Origin: Anisus vortex
Lineage: Eukaryota; Mollusca; Gastropoda; Planorbidae
Direction of reading: 5' to 3'
Length of the DNA stretch: 64,000 nt
Assembly: GCA_949126835.1 (NCBI GenBank)
Contig: OX421505.1
Location: 4,096,587 to 4,160,586 of the forward strand
A model generated the notes under the pieces. That model was not told where the DNA came from. It saw nothing but the letters and a program-made list of their open reading frames with translations, and did no database searches. Shown one piece after another: positions 32,335 to 44,266 of this stretch; the first letter of the stretch is position 1, and every line of letters begins with the position of its first letter. The position numbers were made by a program, and so were the translations under genes.

Positions 32335-35300
32335 TATCTTTTTAAATATTGAGGAGGGCCGCAAAATTGGTGTTTCTGCACCAGGGCATCCCAGCGAGAT
32401 ATTTGCTTATTATTGCCCTGTTTCTAAGTTAGAATTGTATGTTTTATGTTTTGATCGATGCCCTTCTTTCATTTTGTGGTTTTGTGTTTAATTATTTAAC
32501 TATTTGTGTTACTCTTGTCAGTTCTGAACATTCGCCAGTAATGAACCTTGCAGCTCTTTTCTTGTTTTGTTCTAGTTTTTAAATGTTTTATTTAGTTGCT
32601 GGGTTAGATGCATGAGATGCATTTCTATTATTGGTCTAACTAATGCAAGCTAGCATATGAAAATTTTTTTCTTTTTATGAAAGCTAATGTTTGCTTTGAT
32701 TTTTAATTACTTCATAATCATGTTGTCAACAAAATAATGCATCCTTTTTTATTAGGCTCAATCTTAAGTACCGGTACCTACTTATAGATAGAAACATTTA
32801 CTTATATACATTTTCGTTTTCCTAAACTTTGATTTTAACGAAATTAATACAATAAAATATAATTTTGTTTCAATTCTAAATCTTATTTCAACATATTTTT
32901 TTTCTTTTGATCGTAAGAAAAAAAGAAATAAGATTATAACAACAATAAAAAAATTATACAAAACAAATTGACGTTCTTAAAATATTTTCAAGGTAACTAA
33001 CTGAGTAATGCTTTGTAGCTGTGTGTCATTTTCTTGTTGTTTCTCTTGGATTATTGTTTGAAGAAAACGCAACTACGTAACTTACTTCGTTCACTCATTT
33101 GTTCAAGTTATTTATTTAAATTTAATTTCTTTTAATAACTTAAAAAAAAAATATTTTAATGTTTTAATCTCAATCACTTTTAAACGTTAAGTTTTTAGTT
33201 TACGTGTTCTTATATTTATTAGATTGTTAATATTTTAATATTGAATAAAGTGACATTAGATACTTTGTTGTTTATATATTCAAGTGCATGTCGATAGTAG
33301 ATGACAAGATAACCTATTGTCGATAACCTTTGTTTAAAATGTTTATAGCCTAATTGAATTTCATTAAATCTAAAATTGAATTAACAGATTTATAATAATA
33401 TAAACATATTGAGATAATGTGACAGATACAAACAACAATAAGATATCAAGATATAAATGTATAAAGTTTATTCAATTACAAAAGAAAATAAACTGTTTTA
33501 AATGTTTACAATTTATACAAAACTATAAATTTAACAGAAGAGAATATAAATATCTTTATATCTAAACAACAACAATAAAGTGAATAAAGATTTACATGGA
33601 ATACATGGAATAAATTGAAAGTGATATAAACAGATATAAAACATCCCCCATGTTGTATGTTTACATTTTGACACACAAGTAATTCAACAATAGCCTACAA
33701 TTGGTATACTTGACCAACTGCACTGTAATTAAGTCCAGGCTTTAAACTTCCACTATGGACAAGGCCAGTATACCAACCACCAACACCATACCCCATACAG
33801 TAGACAGTGGCTCCACTACTTCCTGGACATGTACATGTTGTGTAGGTAAACTTATGGGCATACTTCTCACTCCCCACCTGTACTTTGTCCTTCCATTGAC
33901 CAACACTGACCTGTTTAGAACATCCATGGGGATGTGACACTATAAAGTTCAACTTGTCAATAGCTCGAGATTTAAAGTATGTGTCCCTGACTTTCACCCA
34001 GACACCATTAAAATGTACCCACATTTTCTCCAATTTATTTCCCAAATTTTCATCACAAGTCACACAGGTAAACAAACACATGTCTCCCTCAATATTTACA
34101 TTAACACCACGTACCTTATCTTTAACTTTAAGAATAACCTTTTCACTATCTTCACTATCATAAAACAATCTCAAGGTCGTGTGGCTTGCCTCAATGCTAT
34201 CAACAACCACATGTGCAGCTGTAGCCACATAAATCCTCCACCAAACTTTGCTGGGTTTGTCTGAAGCTTTACATTTATCACATGGACATGTTGGATAGTT
34301 CCTTTGTTTACCTTCATCTGTGTACTTCTCCACATACCTCACCCTCCCAGTTGCTGTCCTCAATGTTTTCTTTCCTCTCAGTTCAGACAAAAAATATTGA
34401 ATCTTTGTGTTTGGCCAAAACTCTGGTCTGTCTGAACTGGTCATGGTGACACTTAGTCTAACTGTCAGGTCAGCTGCAGCTTTGATAAATTCATACAAAT
34501 CACTGTCCTGGTGACCTTTAGGTAGATATTTTAAGCTGAATGATTCAATAGGTATAAACTCTGGATGACCTGGATTCTTCTTACAGTTTGTCACATGCTG
34601 GTGTAAATCAATTTCTCCACTAATTGAAACCTGATTCTCATGTTCACCTGTACATGTAAATATACCAATATAAACAGACGTAACTTTATGCAATACATGA
34701 GGCTTCTAAGTATCCACTTTTATCCAACAAATATATATATAAATATTTTAGATTAAAGCTTTATATGTTATATGAAATAATAATATAAAAATTTAGACGT
34801 AAACATATATTTATTTTTACATAGTTTTATCAATGAATTATATTATGAATTACCAATGAGCAAAAGCCCTTCATCTTTTAACTTGTCATCTTTTTGGTTA
34901 GTAACTTGACAAATACAATCTGAAATATTTAGTTCACTTATTTTTTTAATTCAAGTATTTAATAAAGATAGGCTATTACTATTACATAATTTATATTTGT
35001 ATCTCTATATTTAATTAAAAATTAAAATAGAAATAGGCTACCTTCACAATTATTTTCCTTACAATCTGGACTTGGATATTTCTGGATCAAATTTTTCTTC
35101 TATGGAGAGAAAAAAGGGAATTTTTTTTTATTTTCTTATAAAACAATTGAACTTATTACTATCAAATTATATAATATATAAGAATTTTTGACAATATTAG
35201 TAGCCTAAATTAAAACTTTCCCTTTAATCAAAACAATGTTTCCTTTAATGTCTTAAAACATTTAATTAATACTCAGTTTTAATTTACTTATTTTTATTCA

Positions 35301-35342
35301 AATTTTGTAACTTGATTAATACAAGGTGTAATTTTTATGTTT
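32335..35342. repeat. Segmental duplication, copy 2
   Basis: Collinear with 14205-17460. It begins with the eroded LINE fragment (GTGTTTCTGCACCAGGGC, AATGAACCTTGCAGC), continues through the noncoding block (CAAGTGCATGTCGATAGTAG at about 33281) and the protease-like gene, and ends where the LINE at 35343 was inserted. Confidence 0.75.
33695..35099 (-). CDS. Trypsin-like serine protease homologue, three exons, 5' incomplete
   Basis: Three exons can be joined on the minus strand: 35042-35099 (58 nt), 34854-34919 (66 nt) and 33695-34647 (953 nt to a TAG). Each has AG/GT borders and all joins are phase 1, so the frame stays open (about 358 codons). The protein has TAAHVVVD, the usual catalytic His context. 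A LRLFYDSEDSE segment follows whose Asp could complete a triad, then VSHPHGCSKQVSVG and CPGSSGATV, the nucleophile Ser context of trypsin-like (S1-type) peptidases. Many Cys residues and a CPCDKC motif suggest disulphides or metal binding. Activity is not proven: the Asp is not assigned with certainty and the Ser motif has Ala-Thr instead of the common Pro. The first exon or exons, including the start, were not found. A LINE at 35343 lies just upstream of the known exons. This is the only likely host gene in the window. Confidence 0.65.
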
Positions 35343-37385
35343 ACAGACACTCCTTCTATAAAGAAGATTATTGCGTCCTACGCTCATCCGTGGTCCGAGT
35401 CTAGTCTTGCATTTTTATTAATGTTTTAAATGATGTTAAGTTACTGGTTTTCCTGGTTTGTTCAGGCAACCTATTCCATGCCTGAATGCCACTCGGGAAG
35501 AAAGAGTACTTATATGCATTTGTTCTCGCATAAGGGACAAGGAAAGTGTTTTTGTCTTTATGTTTATCTGAGCTTTGCAACAGGTTGTCATTGTGTTGTA
35601 TTTCTAAATTAGAGTTTAATGCCTTATGTATTATTACTACTTTACTCTTTGCCCTTCTGTCTTCTAGTGTTTCTAGTTTTAATGATTTGACTAATGGTGT
35701 TACTCTTGTTAATTGGGAATATTCGCTAGTTATGAACCTTGCAGCTCTTTTTTTAATTTGTTCTAATTTTTTTATGTTTTCTTTAGTTGATGGGTCCCAT
35801 ACAGATCCTACATATTCTAGTTTTATATTCTTATTACATTTGTAAAAGTTCCTTTTTATGAATCCTAATGTTTTGTTTGATTTTTTAATTACTTCATCAT
35901 TGTGAGGGTTCCAAGATAACTTATCATTTATTATTACTCCCAGATACCTAGCATTGTTAGTTTGAGTTAGTTCTTTACCATGAATGAAGTAGTTTGCTAT
36001 TATTTGTTTATTTTTCTTGGATACCCTTATAAGTTGGCATTTTTCTGGGTGAAAAGACATACTCCAGTTTGATTCCCATTTTTGTAGTTCATCTAGGTCT
36101 TTTTGTAAAAGTTCACTATCTTTTCCTGTCTTTATTATTCTATAAATTATGCAATCATCGGCAAATAATCTTACTTTTGTTCCTGTGTTGATGCAATTTG
36201 GCAGATCATTAATATAAATTAAAAATAGTAGGGGTCCTAGAACAGTTCCTTGTGGAACTCCTGAGTTTACAGTTATTGGTGATGACTTAGAGCCATTTAT
36301 TATCACTGTTTGTTCTCTGCTATAAGAAAGTCCTGAATCCACTGATGTAAGGGACCAGAGATGCCAAAGTATTTAAGTTTTTTAAGAAGACTAGAATGAT
36401 GAACTTTATCAAATGCTTTTGAAAAATCTAGTAATATAGGATCAATTTTGTTGTTATTATCTAATCCCTTAGACAAGTCATCTATTAAGCCTATCAATTG
36501 AGTCTCACATGATCTATTTTTCCTGAAGCCATGTTGGTGTGGGCACAGTGCATTTAGTTTGTCTAGATGATTTACTAAACTACTATACATTATATGTTCA
36601 AGTAATTTACATGTTATGTTTGTTAGAGAAACAGGTCTATAATTTCCGGGGTCAGATTTATCTCCTTTTTTGAAAAGGGGGGTTACATTGGCTAATTTCC
36701 AATCTTTGGGCACTTTGCCCTGGTTTAGAGAGGCCTGAAAAAGTATTTTAAAGATTGGAGATATTTCATTAGTTAGTTCTTTAAGCAGTCTTGCTGGTAT
36801 TTCATCTGGACCAGAAGCTTTGTTTACTTTTAAGTTGGTTAGGAGTTGTTTAATGCCTTTTTCATCTACATTTATATTTCCTATCTCTTCTAGTTTGTTT
36901 AAATTTATGAATATTTCTTTGTCATATGGATTTGAAAAAGATGATGCAAAGTGTGTGTTTAGGATATTAGCTTTAGTTTCATTATCATTATAAGTTTCAT
37001 TGTTTTGGCCTTTTAGTGGAGCTATGCCTGTAGTGTCCATTTTTCTTGATTTAATGTAGGACCATAAGTCTTTATTATTATCTTTAGAAATTACATTGTT
37101 TACATATTCATTCTGCAGCTGTCTGCTTAGTTTCTGAGTTAAATGTTTAATTTTTAGGTATTTTTTATGTAGTCTAATTGAATTAGTTGCCTTAAACTTT
37201 TTGAATAGATTTTCTTTTTGTTTACACAGTTTTTTTTAGTTTAGTGTTAAACCAACATTTGTTAATTTTATTTGATGTTTGTTTTGTTGGCACAGAGTCA
37301 GCCATTATTGAGTGCTGTGCAAAAGAATGCACATAATTAGTCAATTTAACATATGCGAAATGTGACGTATGGATTGCATGAGAAG
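35343..37385 (-). pseudogene. CR1-group LINE, 5'-truncated, frameshifted
   Basis: This is a reverse transcriptase of the CR1/L2/Rex group. From the 5' side it reads SIMADSVPTKQTSNKINKCW, a frameshift in an A8 run (about 37235), ENLFKKFKATNSIRLHK, then 37040-36303 with KASGPDEIPARLLKEL, NYRPVSLTNITCK and LLDFSKAFDKVHH. A one-base loss at about 36321 (ATAGCAGAG where the 17.6-kb copy has ATAGGCAGAG) moves the frame to 36342-35401. That part holds SGVPQGTVLGPLLF, VRLFADDCIIY and a C-terminal thumb that lacks 11 residues present in the other copy (in-frame 33-nt deletion between short ACTA repeats). No endonuclease domain remains. The 3' end has a CTTCTTTATAGAAG hairpin. Confidence 0.85.
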
Positions 37386-37728
37386 TTACAAGGGAGACAA
37401 TTAGGATTAGATTTGTCTCTTAGGCTTGAAGTGAGAAACATCTTGAGTAGTTGTCTATAATAGCCAGTGGATGAATAGAGTGTAAAGCCGTTGTACGGCA
37501 GGCTGATTGCTATGATATATTTCAATTGCTTAAAATTAACACTGATGTAAATAAGTGAGATAATACTTAGGAATTATTTAATTTAGGCATGTTACGCGAG
37601 TCTGAAAGAGTCTAAGAGAGTCTGAGCAGGAAAAAAAATAGACTTCGAGACTATAGATAATATAAATATGTCGTAACATAATAACTCTATTACTCATTAA
37701 AGTCGTATTAACCCATTAATGCCCAAAG
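37386..37728. other. Noncoding stretch between LINE and LTR element
   Basis: No gene was recognised. It contains a GAGTCTGAAAGAGTCTAAGA imperfect tandem near 37600. Confidence 0.45.
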
Positions 37729-37733
37729 GGTAT

Positions 37734-38096
37734 TGTGAGGATTTAAAATATATATAGTTGTTTTAGTGGGACATCATTTGTCTAATCTCTAACCCGGTGT
37801 TAATGTATGGAATAAACGAGTGACGTTTTACGATAGAAACAATGACGTAGGAGTTAGATTGAACGTAGCGTAGATTTGGATATAAAGACAGACGACCTTA
37901 GAATTTGTTAGCGGCAAGACGTGTTTAGACTAGGCTATAGAAACTGTTGTGTATTTGAATTCATCTTGTACATAAATTGCATTAAATATTGAGTTCTCAT
38001 TTTTACTACAAGCCGGCAGTTTGTTCATTGATTATTATTATAAAATGTGATCTCTCTGAGAGTTGTAAACATAGTATTTATAAAATAACGGTCACA
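37734..38096 (+). repeat. LTR 1 of composite element
   Basis: 363 bp, TGTGA...TCACA ends. It differs from LTR 2 at only two sites, both near the 5' end (C at 37775 and 37782 where LTR 2 and LTR 3 have A). Confidence 0.95.
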
Positions 38097-38101
38097 TTAT
38101 T

Positions 38102-38114
38102 TGGCGCCCAACTT
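38102..38114 (+). other. Primer binding site, first unit
   Basis: TGGCGCCCAACTT lies five bases after LTR 1. Its first eleven bases complement the 3' end of a tRNA-Lys of the type ending GTTGGGCGCCA, the usual primer for minus-strand synthesis. Confidence 0.7.
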
Positions 38115-38121
38115 AAATTCG

Positions 38122-39135
38122 GAAGCACGGTGATTCAAGCACAACGTACCATTTGTGAGTGAGAGATGTTCTATCACGTCCTCACATTATCGTGAACGGT
38201 TTTTATGGACACCATATCAAACGCAAACATGAAGACATCATATGAAGAGTACATTTATGGTGCTGACATGGAATCGAGGTCATGTCATCGCTATATCAAG
38301 GTATATTGACATTATCAACATGGAATCGAGGTCATGTCATCGCTATATCAAGGTATATTGACATTATCAACATGAAATCGAGGTCATGTCATCGCTATAT
38401 CAAGGTATATTGACATTATCAACATAGAATCGAGGTCATGTCGTTGCATTATTAAGGTACATTTACATTGTCAACGCGGAATGAAGGTCATGTCATCAAC
38501 ATATGGAGGAATCATCAAATGAACACTTTAAGAATAACATGGTACATTATTTTGGGTTTATGACCAATGTCAACACTATATTGCTTATAGACAGACAGCT
38601 TGTGGAAGTATTCAATGGTAAATTCTAGAGATGCGTCTGTGAACAATGCATTGTAATTATTGTTGTGACATTATTGGAACTATTTTATCAAGGTGTTCAA
38701 ACTCTAGTGGATTGATAATCTACAAAGGACTTATGAAATATTCAATGAATGTGTTGTTGGACGTTCAGAAGAGGAAGGTTGCAATGATATTACATGGACC
38801 AGTATGAACTGTTGTGTTTTCGGATTTGATGATTTGATTGGTGTATTTCATGAATACAGGACAGGATATACTTTGAAACATTATAGACATAGATATTAGT
38901 GTTATTAGTTAGTGGTTAATATTGGTTATTATTTATTAATGAAATCGTTGGTTTTGTTAAATGTTATTTATGTTGCATAACATGGTTTTAATATGCATGA
39001 TAATTATGATTATTTATATAATTATATGATTAAAGACATAGGATTAAGTATATATATATTTTATCAAAGTATTTGACGGAGATAAGGATTTTTTTTAGAA
39101 ATTTGTATGACAAATTTAAAGGGTCGATGGGGGAA
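38122..39135 (+). repeat. 3' internal region, first (deleted) unit
   Basis: A noncoding kilobase identical in length to 44514-45527, with one substitution seen (38404 G versus 44796 T). It includes four 52-bp tandem units (38267-38474) with CATGGAATCGAGGTCATGTC, the last diverged, and ends in the purine-rich AAGGGTCGATGGGGGAA (39119-39135) before LTR 2. Confidence 0.9.
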
Positions 39136-39498
39136 TGTGAGGATTTAAAATATATATAGTTGTTTTAGTGGGACATAATTTGTATAATCTCTAACCCGGT
39201 GTTAATGTATGGAATAAACGAGTGACGTTTTACGATAGAAACAATGACGTAGGAGTTAGATTGAACGTAGCGTAGATTTGGATATAAAGACAGACGACCT
39301 TAGAATTTGTTAGCGGCAAGACGTGTTTAGACTAGGCTATAGAAACTGTTGTGTATTTGAATTCATCTTGTACATAAATTGCATTAAATATTGAGTTCTC
39401 ATTTTTACTACAAGCCGGCAGTTTGTTCATTGATTATTATTATAAAATGTGATCTCTCTGAGAGTTGTAAACATAGTATTTATAAAATAACGGTCACA
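39136..39498 (+). repeat. LTR 2 (middle) of composite element
   Basis: 363 bp. Its left part matches LTR 3 at the two 5' variant sites (A at 39177 and 39184). Its right part matches LTR 1 at all five variant sites of the last 70 bases. A primer site like the first follows at 39504-39516. Confidence 0.95.
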
Positions 39499-40654
39499 TT
39501 ATTTGGCGCCCAACTTAAATTCGGAAGCTCAAGGTGAATTCGGAAAACCAATGTGGAATATTGAAAATCAACGGAGAATGTTGAAGGAGAATCAAGGTGA
39601 ATATTATTGAAAATCAATTGGAAAGAAAGCCTACAATATATTGTGAAGCTTAAAGAATACCGCAAATGAACGTTTCGTACGACTAAAAGAAGACTAAAAC
39701 TCAATGTGAAGAAATTTCGACGAGAAAGACAATTTGACGGTTGAACAGTATAGCCTAGCACGTTCTTGGAACTAAGCGCTACCAGTACATAACGGTGTAC
39801 ATGGAGATAGAAACGGAAGTTTATGTATGTTACCAAGCAAGTCGGTTAAAAAGGCCACTAGAAAACTTGAAGTTGAAAGGCGTCTCGGATACATTTTAAA
39901 AGTATCGAAAGTGGTAACAGTTATTGAAACAATAGTAAAGCTGTGTTTAATAGGACAAGCTAAGTTTGTCAAGTGAAGAGATTAAAAGAGAATCTCCGTA
40001 GAACTAGTATATGGTTCGAGAAAAGAAGAATACTGCAGAATAGTCGTGGAACTAGAAAAGTAAAAGTCAGTAGAGTGAGTAACAGAAGTCAAGTAAATTG
40101 GAAGTATAAAAGAAACTTCAACAAAGTGAAAGGATTGTAATTCTTATGAATTAACGAACACACGAAGACTTTGGGCTGAAATAACCTGTGTGGTGGAGAA
40201 TCGTTTCGAATTTGGAACCTTGGATTCGGAGACTGAAGGAAAAGGAACGCGTTTATTAAGATAAGTAAACTGGTGTATACGTTATGTTGTAGTATAGTAT
40301 ATGCCTAGATTTTTCTTGTGAAATCACTGGCATGTATTAGTTTCTTTTAGGAATTTTGTGTATACACTTATTGAAAAGCCCCTGTAAGTCAGGTTAGTTA
40401 AAAAAGACTTTTCATAAGTGTATATTACATAATATATGTTAGATTGTATAGTCTTGTATGCACAGTGTTATCATATTGTTTATATATTTGTCATAGTAAA
40501 TTTTTTGTGAATCTCGAGTCTCATCTACTATCTGTGGTGTTCTTATTTTTATATGTATTGATTATTATATTGATATTTATTTTATGCATATTGCAATATT
40601 GCTTACATTTTAAATTATATTAGTTTGTTGTAGGTATATATATATTTATTGAAA
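39499..40654 (+). other. Leader of the coding LTR unit
   Basis: About 1.15 kb separate LTR 2 from the Gag start. It holds the primer site TGGCGCCCAACTT (39504-39516) and purine-rich noncoding sequence. The leader is absent from the first unit, which diverges right after GAAGC at 39524-39528. Confidence 0.75.
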
Positions 40655-41947
40655 ATGGAGTGTCCCTCAATGGAGACATATGCGCTGTATAAAAGTTATG
40701 GTAAGGAGTTGGGATATACTGATAAAGAGTTGGATGAGTGGGTGGAGAGAAAATGGAGAGAGTATTTAGAGGTTAAAGAAAAAGCTAGAGCTGATGGGAT
40801 TGAGCTAGAGAGATTAAAACAAATTGATAAAGAAAAAGAAAGAGAAGAAAGGGCTAAAGATAAAGCTAGAGCTGATGAGATGGAATTAAAGAGATTAGAG
40901 ATAGAGTTTAAAAAGTTAGAATTAGAAGCTAAAAATAACACTGCAAATGTAAACATTGGAGTCACTAGACCTGTTGTTGACCAGGAAATGGCTATTAGAA
41001 ATAACATGTGCAGATTTACTTTCCAATTATTAAATGAAAAGGATGGTTCTATTGATACATTTCTAAAAAAATTTGAAATGGAAATGGAGAGACAAAATTT
41101 TTCTTCATGTTATTGGTCTGGACTACTTGGAAAATCCTTTACAGGAGATATTCAATCAAAAATTTGTATGGAACAATCAGATTATGCATCTGTCAAGGAA
41201 CAATTGTTAAGACATTTTGGAAGTACAGAGGAGGCTTATAGAAAGAAATTTTTTGAAATGACTTTATCAAAGGAAGAAGATCCAAAAAGTTATTTTGACT
41301 CATTGACAAGTGCTATGGACAAATGGCTAAAATGTGCTAAAATAGATAAATCATTTGAGGAACTGAAGAATTTTATTATTAGAGATAAGGCAATATATTC
41401 ACTTGATAAGACTCTCAAAGCATTCATTCAGGAGAGATCTCCCAAGACTATAGAGGAAATAGTTGACCTGATTATGAATTATAAATTAGCTCATCCCATG
41501 GCACCTACTTCTAAAGGAGAGGATTATCAAGATATAATATGCTTTGCTAAAGGCAATGAGAATTTTCCAAGAGGAAGACAATTATCGAGGAGCAAGATGA
41601 AGTGTGGTAATTGTGGAAGAAATAACCATGTTACTAAGGATTGTAGAGATAAGAGAGATAACACATTGACATGTTTTATATGTAAAAAGAAAGGACATGT
41701 AGCAAGAAATTGCTTCAGAAGGTCAAGTTCTGCTGGAAACAATAATAATAATAATAGATCTCAGGGATATACACAACAGAGAGATCACAACTCCAGATTT
41801 AATCAGAACAGGAATCATTGTGGAGCTGTGTTATCAAGAAGCAAAGGAATAAAGTTTTTTCCAGGATATGTGGTATTAATACCAGTTCATGCAGTTCGTG
41901 ACACTGGATCTTCTGTCATTGCAATAAACAGCAAATATGTTCAGTGA
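40655..41947 (+). CDS. Gag and start of protease, ends at internal TGA
   Basis: The ATG at 40655 has A at -3 and G at +4; the frame upstream only adds a TTG and a Lys. The first 100 residues are a Lys/Glu-rich coiled coil. A SCAN/retrotransposon-gag-like capsid segment follows (FLKKFEMEME, LLRHFGSTEEAYRKKF, SYFDSLTSAMDKWLK). Two perfect CX2CX4HX4C zinc knuckles come next (CGNCGRNNHVTKDC near 41604, CFICKKKGHVARNC near 41672) for RNA binding. The aspartic protease active site DTGSS is near 41899. The frame then meets TGA at 41945-41947, inside the protease. The following codons stay in the same frame and continue the protease. The context (TGA then AAT) is not a known efficient readthrough signal, so a nonsense mutation is more likely than programmed suppression. 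Confidence 0.85.
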   Translation: MECPSMETYALYKSYGKELGYTDKELDEWVERKWREYLEVKEKARADGIELERLKQIDKEKEREERAKDKARADEMELKRLEIEFKKLELEAKNNTANVNIGVTRPVVDQEMAIRNNMCRFTFQLLNEKDGSIDTFLKKFEMEMERQNFSSCYWSGLLGKSFTGDIQSKICMEQSDYASVKEQLLRHFGSTEEAYRKKFFEMTLSKEEDPKSYFDSLTSAMDKWLKCAKIDKSFEELKNFIIRDKAIYSLDKTLKAFIQERSPKTIEEIVDLIMNYKLAHPMAPTSKGEDYQDIICFAKGNENFPRGRQLSRSKMKCGNCGRNNHVTKDCRDKRDNTLTCFICKKKGHVARNCFRRSSSAGNNNNNNRSQGYTQQRDHNSRFNQNRNHCGAVLSRSKGIKFFPGYVVLIPVHAVRDTGSSVIAINSKYVQ

Positions 41948-44110
41948 AATCAATACACTGGTGAGGTAGCAGATTGTACATCATTTGATGGAAGAGTGAT
42001 TAAATTGAGGTTGGCCTACATTGATATTAGGACACCATATATTACAGGTAGAGTACTGGCTCATGCTATAAATGATGCACCAATAGATTTAATTATTGGA
42101 AATGTTGAATCAGTTAAAGAATGTACTAGAGAGGAAATAGAAACATGTGAATTTAATAATAATCAAGCACAATGTAATATGATTAATGAATGTAAAGCAA
42201 GCAATACTGAGGAAAGTCAGACAATAGTGAATAATGAAAAAGACACATCAGTTGATAGTGAATCATTACTGAATGAAAACTTTAATTTGGAAAAATTCAA
42301 AAAGGACCAAAGAGAGGATACTACATTGAATAGACTATTCAAATCTACAGAGAAAGGAACTACTAATAAAAATAGTGTATGCAAAGTGAAAAATGATACA
42401 CAACTATTAGTCAGAGAGATACTCATAAATGGCAGACAAGTGAAACAAATAGTTGTACCATATAAATATAGAACAGAAATAATGACCAATGCTCATTCTA
42501 TACAATTGGCTGGTCATATGGGAGTTGGCGAAACCAAAAACAGAATAATACAACATTACTTTTGGCCTAAAATGTCAAAAGATGTGAACAGATTTGTTAA
42601 ACAATGCAAAGTGTGTCAGATGAAAGGATCTGGAAGTAACTTTACCAAGGCACCAATACAAAAAGGAGTGACTGCAACTAGACAATTTCAGAAAGTAGCC
42701 ATATATATCATTGGTTTGATGCCTATCATGTCTAATAGAGGACATAGATATATTCTTACATTGATTGATGTATGTTCTAGGTATGCAGAGGCAGTACCAT
42801 TAAAGAAAATTGAATCTACAGATATAGTGCATGCATTATATTTAATATTTACTAGAATTGGATTTCCTGAAGAGATAATATCAGATAGAGGAACTCAATT
42901 TAAATCAAAATTGACTAAAGAATTCATGGAAACATTTGGAATAAAGCAGAAGTTTACAACACCTTATCATCCTCAATGTAATGGAATGTGTGAGAGATTT
43001 AACAAAACTCTGAAGAAAATGTTGTCAAAAGTTAGTAATGAGGATCTAAAGAATTGGGATTTGGCAATACCATCAATTTTATTTGCATATAGAGAAACTA
43101 CTCATGAATGTACAGGTTTTTCACAATTTGAACTAATATATAGAGGTAATTCAAGAGGTCAGCTTGAGAGAATTGATGCAAAAATAAAATGTCATAGACA
43201 TAAGAATGAGACAGAAAAAAAATTTTGGAAGGATTATTTTTCTAATGATAAATATGTAGTAGATTGGAAATTGAACATAATTAATCTTGAGAAAAAAGAA
43301 GAGGAAAGAAAAAACAATTGTCAATTAAATAAAATGAAGATAGGGATGAAAATCATGGAGATAAATAATGAAGATAGCTTATGTGATAATGTTGTTGATG
43401 TAGTTAAGAAGGATGATATAGAAAATGAAAAATCAAAAATCTTAAGTGGAGAACCTAAAGTCTTATTGGAAGAATCTAAGAGCTTAGATTATATTTGTAG
43501 GAGTATATTGGATGAACCAAAGATTATTATTAAAGAGCCAAAGGAGATAGTTAAAGAAGAACAGGTCATATTTGAAACATTAGACTTAAAGGTCATAAGA
43601 GAAGTTAGGATACAGGAGGACAATATGGGAATTGATGATTGTCAGATGGGAGAAATGGCAATTATAGATAATCAGGATATGTTATGTGGAGATTGTGAAA
43701 AGGAGAAGATAAAGGGGTCTGATATGTTGATTGAAGATTGTCATAAGGAGAAAGATGATTTTAAGTTGTTGTGTAGAGAGTGTTTTGAGAATAATGAAGT
43801 GAAGTTTGTGGTGATGGAGACAAATGAAAAAGAGAAAGTGATGGAAATAGATAAAGGTGAAGAAAACATATACTGTGAATTAGTTTTATTACAAAGAGAA
43901 AAAGATGTAAGTGGTGTGATGGAAAGTAATTGTGGGAGTTTGATTAAGATTATTTCAGAGAAGGATTGTAGAAGAATGGAGGTGAGTCAGGAACTGGTTG
44001 GGTTTACATCTTGTAGTATCAGTAAAAATAATAAAGGAGTTGGTGAGGAGTATTTGTTTAAATCTGATAGAACTAAGGTTTTTGTAAGAAAAAAAAATGG
44101 TAATTTTTGA
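41948..44110 (+). pseudogene. Protease end and integrase, no reverse transcriptase
   Basis: This continues the Gag frame after the TGA. The protease end reads DLIIGNV. A spacer (FKKDQREDTTLNRLF) leads to the integrase: a zinc-binding HMGVGETKNRI..CKVCQ module near 42515-42620, then the core. The second and third catalytic residues are present (SDRGTQF, CERFNK). The first acidic position reads IYIIG with a Tyr codon at 42704-42706 where the family has Asp, so strand transfer is probably lost. The last 300 residues are Lys/Glu/Asp-rich with scattered Cys and no known domain. No reverse transcriptase or RNase H motif occurs in this frame. Open length is unusual for decayed DNA. Confidence 0.8.
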
Positions 44111-44266
44111 ATTATTATTTCAAAGGATTGACTTGGTGTTGACTATGCATGGAAATGGTTTATGGTGAATGGATTTGTGGTATAATTATAACTTTGGAAA
44201 ATATATATATATCATGGTTTTGTAGTGGTGAGGAACAGGAGTTGATAATTTTTTTTTTTGGGTTGA

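Noticed and set aside
39480..39972. Minus-strand frames over LTR 2 and the leader
   Set aside because: They run antisense to the element across noncoding LTR and leader and have no family match.
41945..41947. Programmed TGA readthrough between Gag and Pol
   Set aside because: The stop falls inside the protease domain, not at its border, and is not followed by a known stimulatory context; a nonsense mutation is simpler.
41996..42000. Independent start of a second LTR-element protein at 41996
   Set aside because: The codon is GTG and the frame is continuous with Gag through the TGA at 41945-41947.
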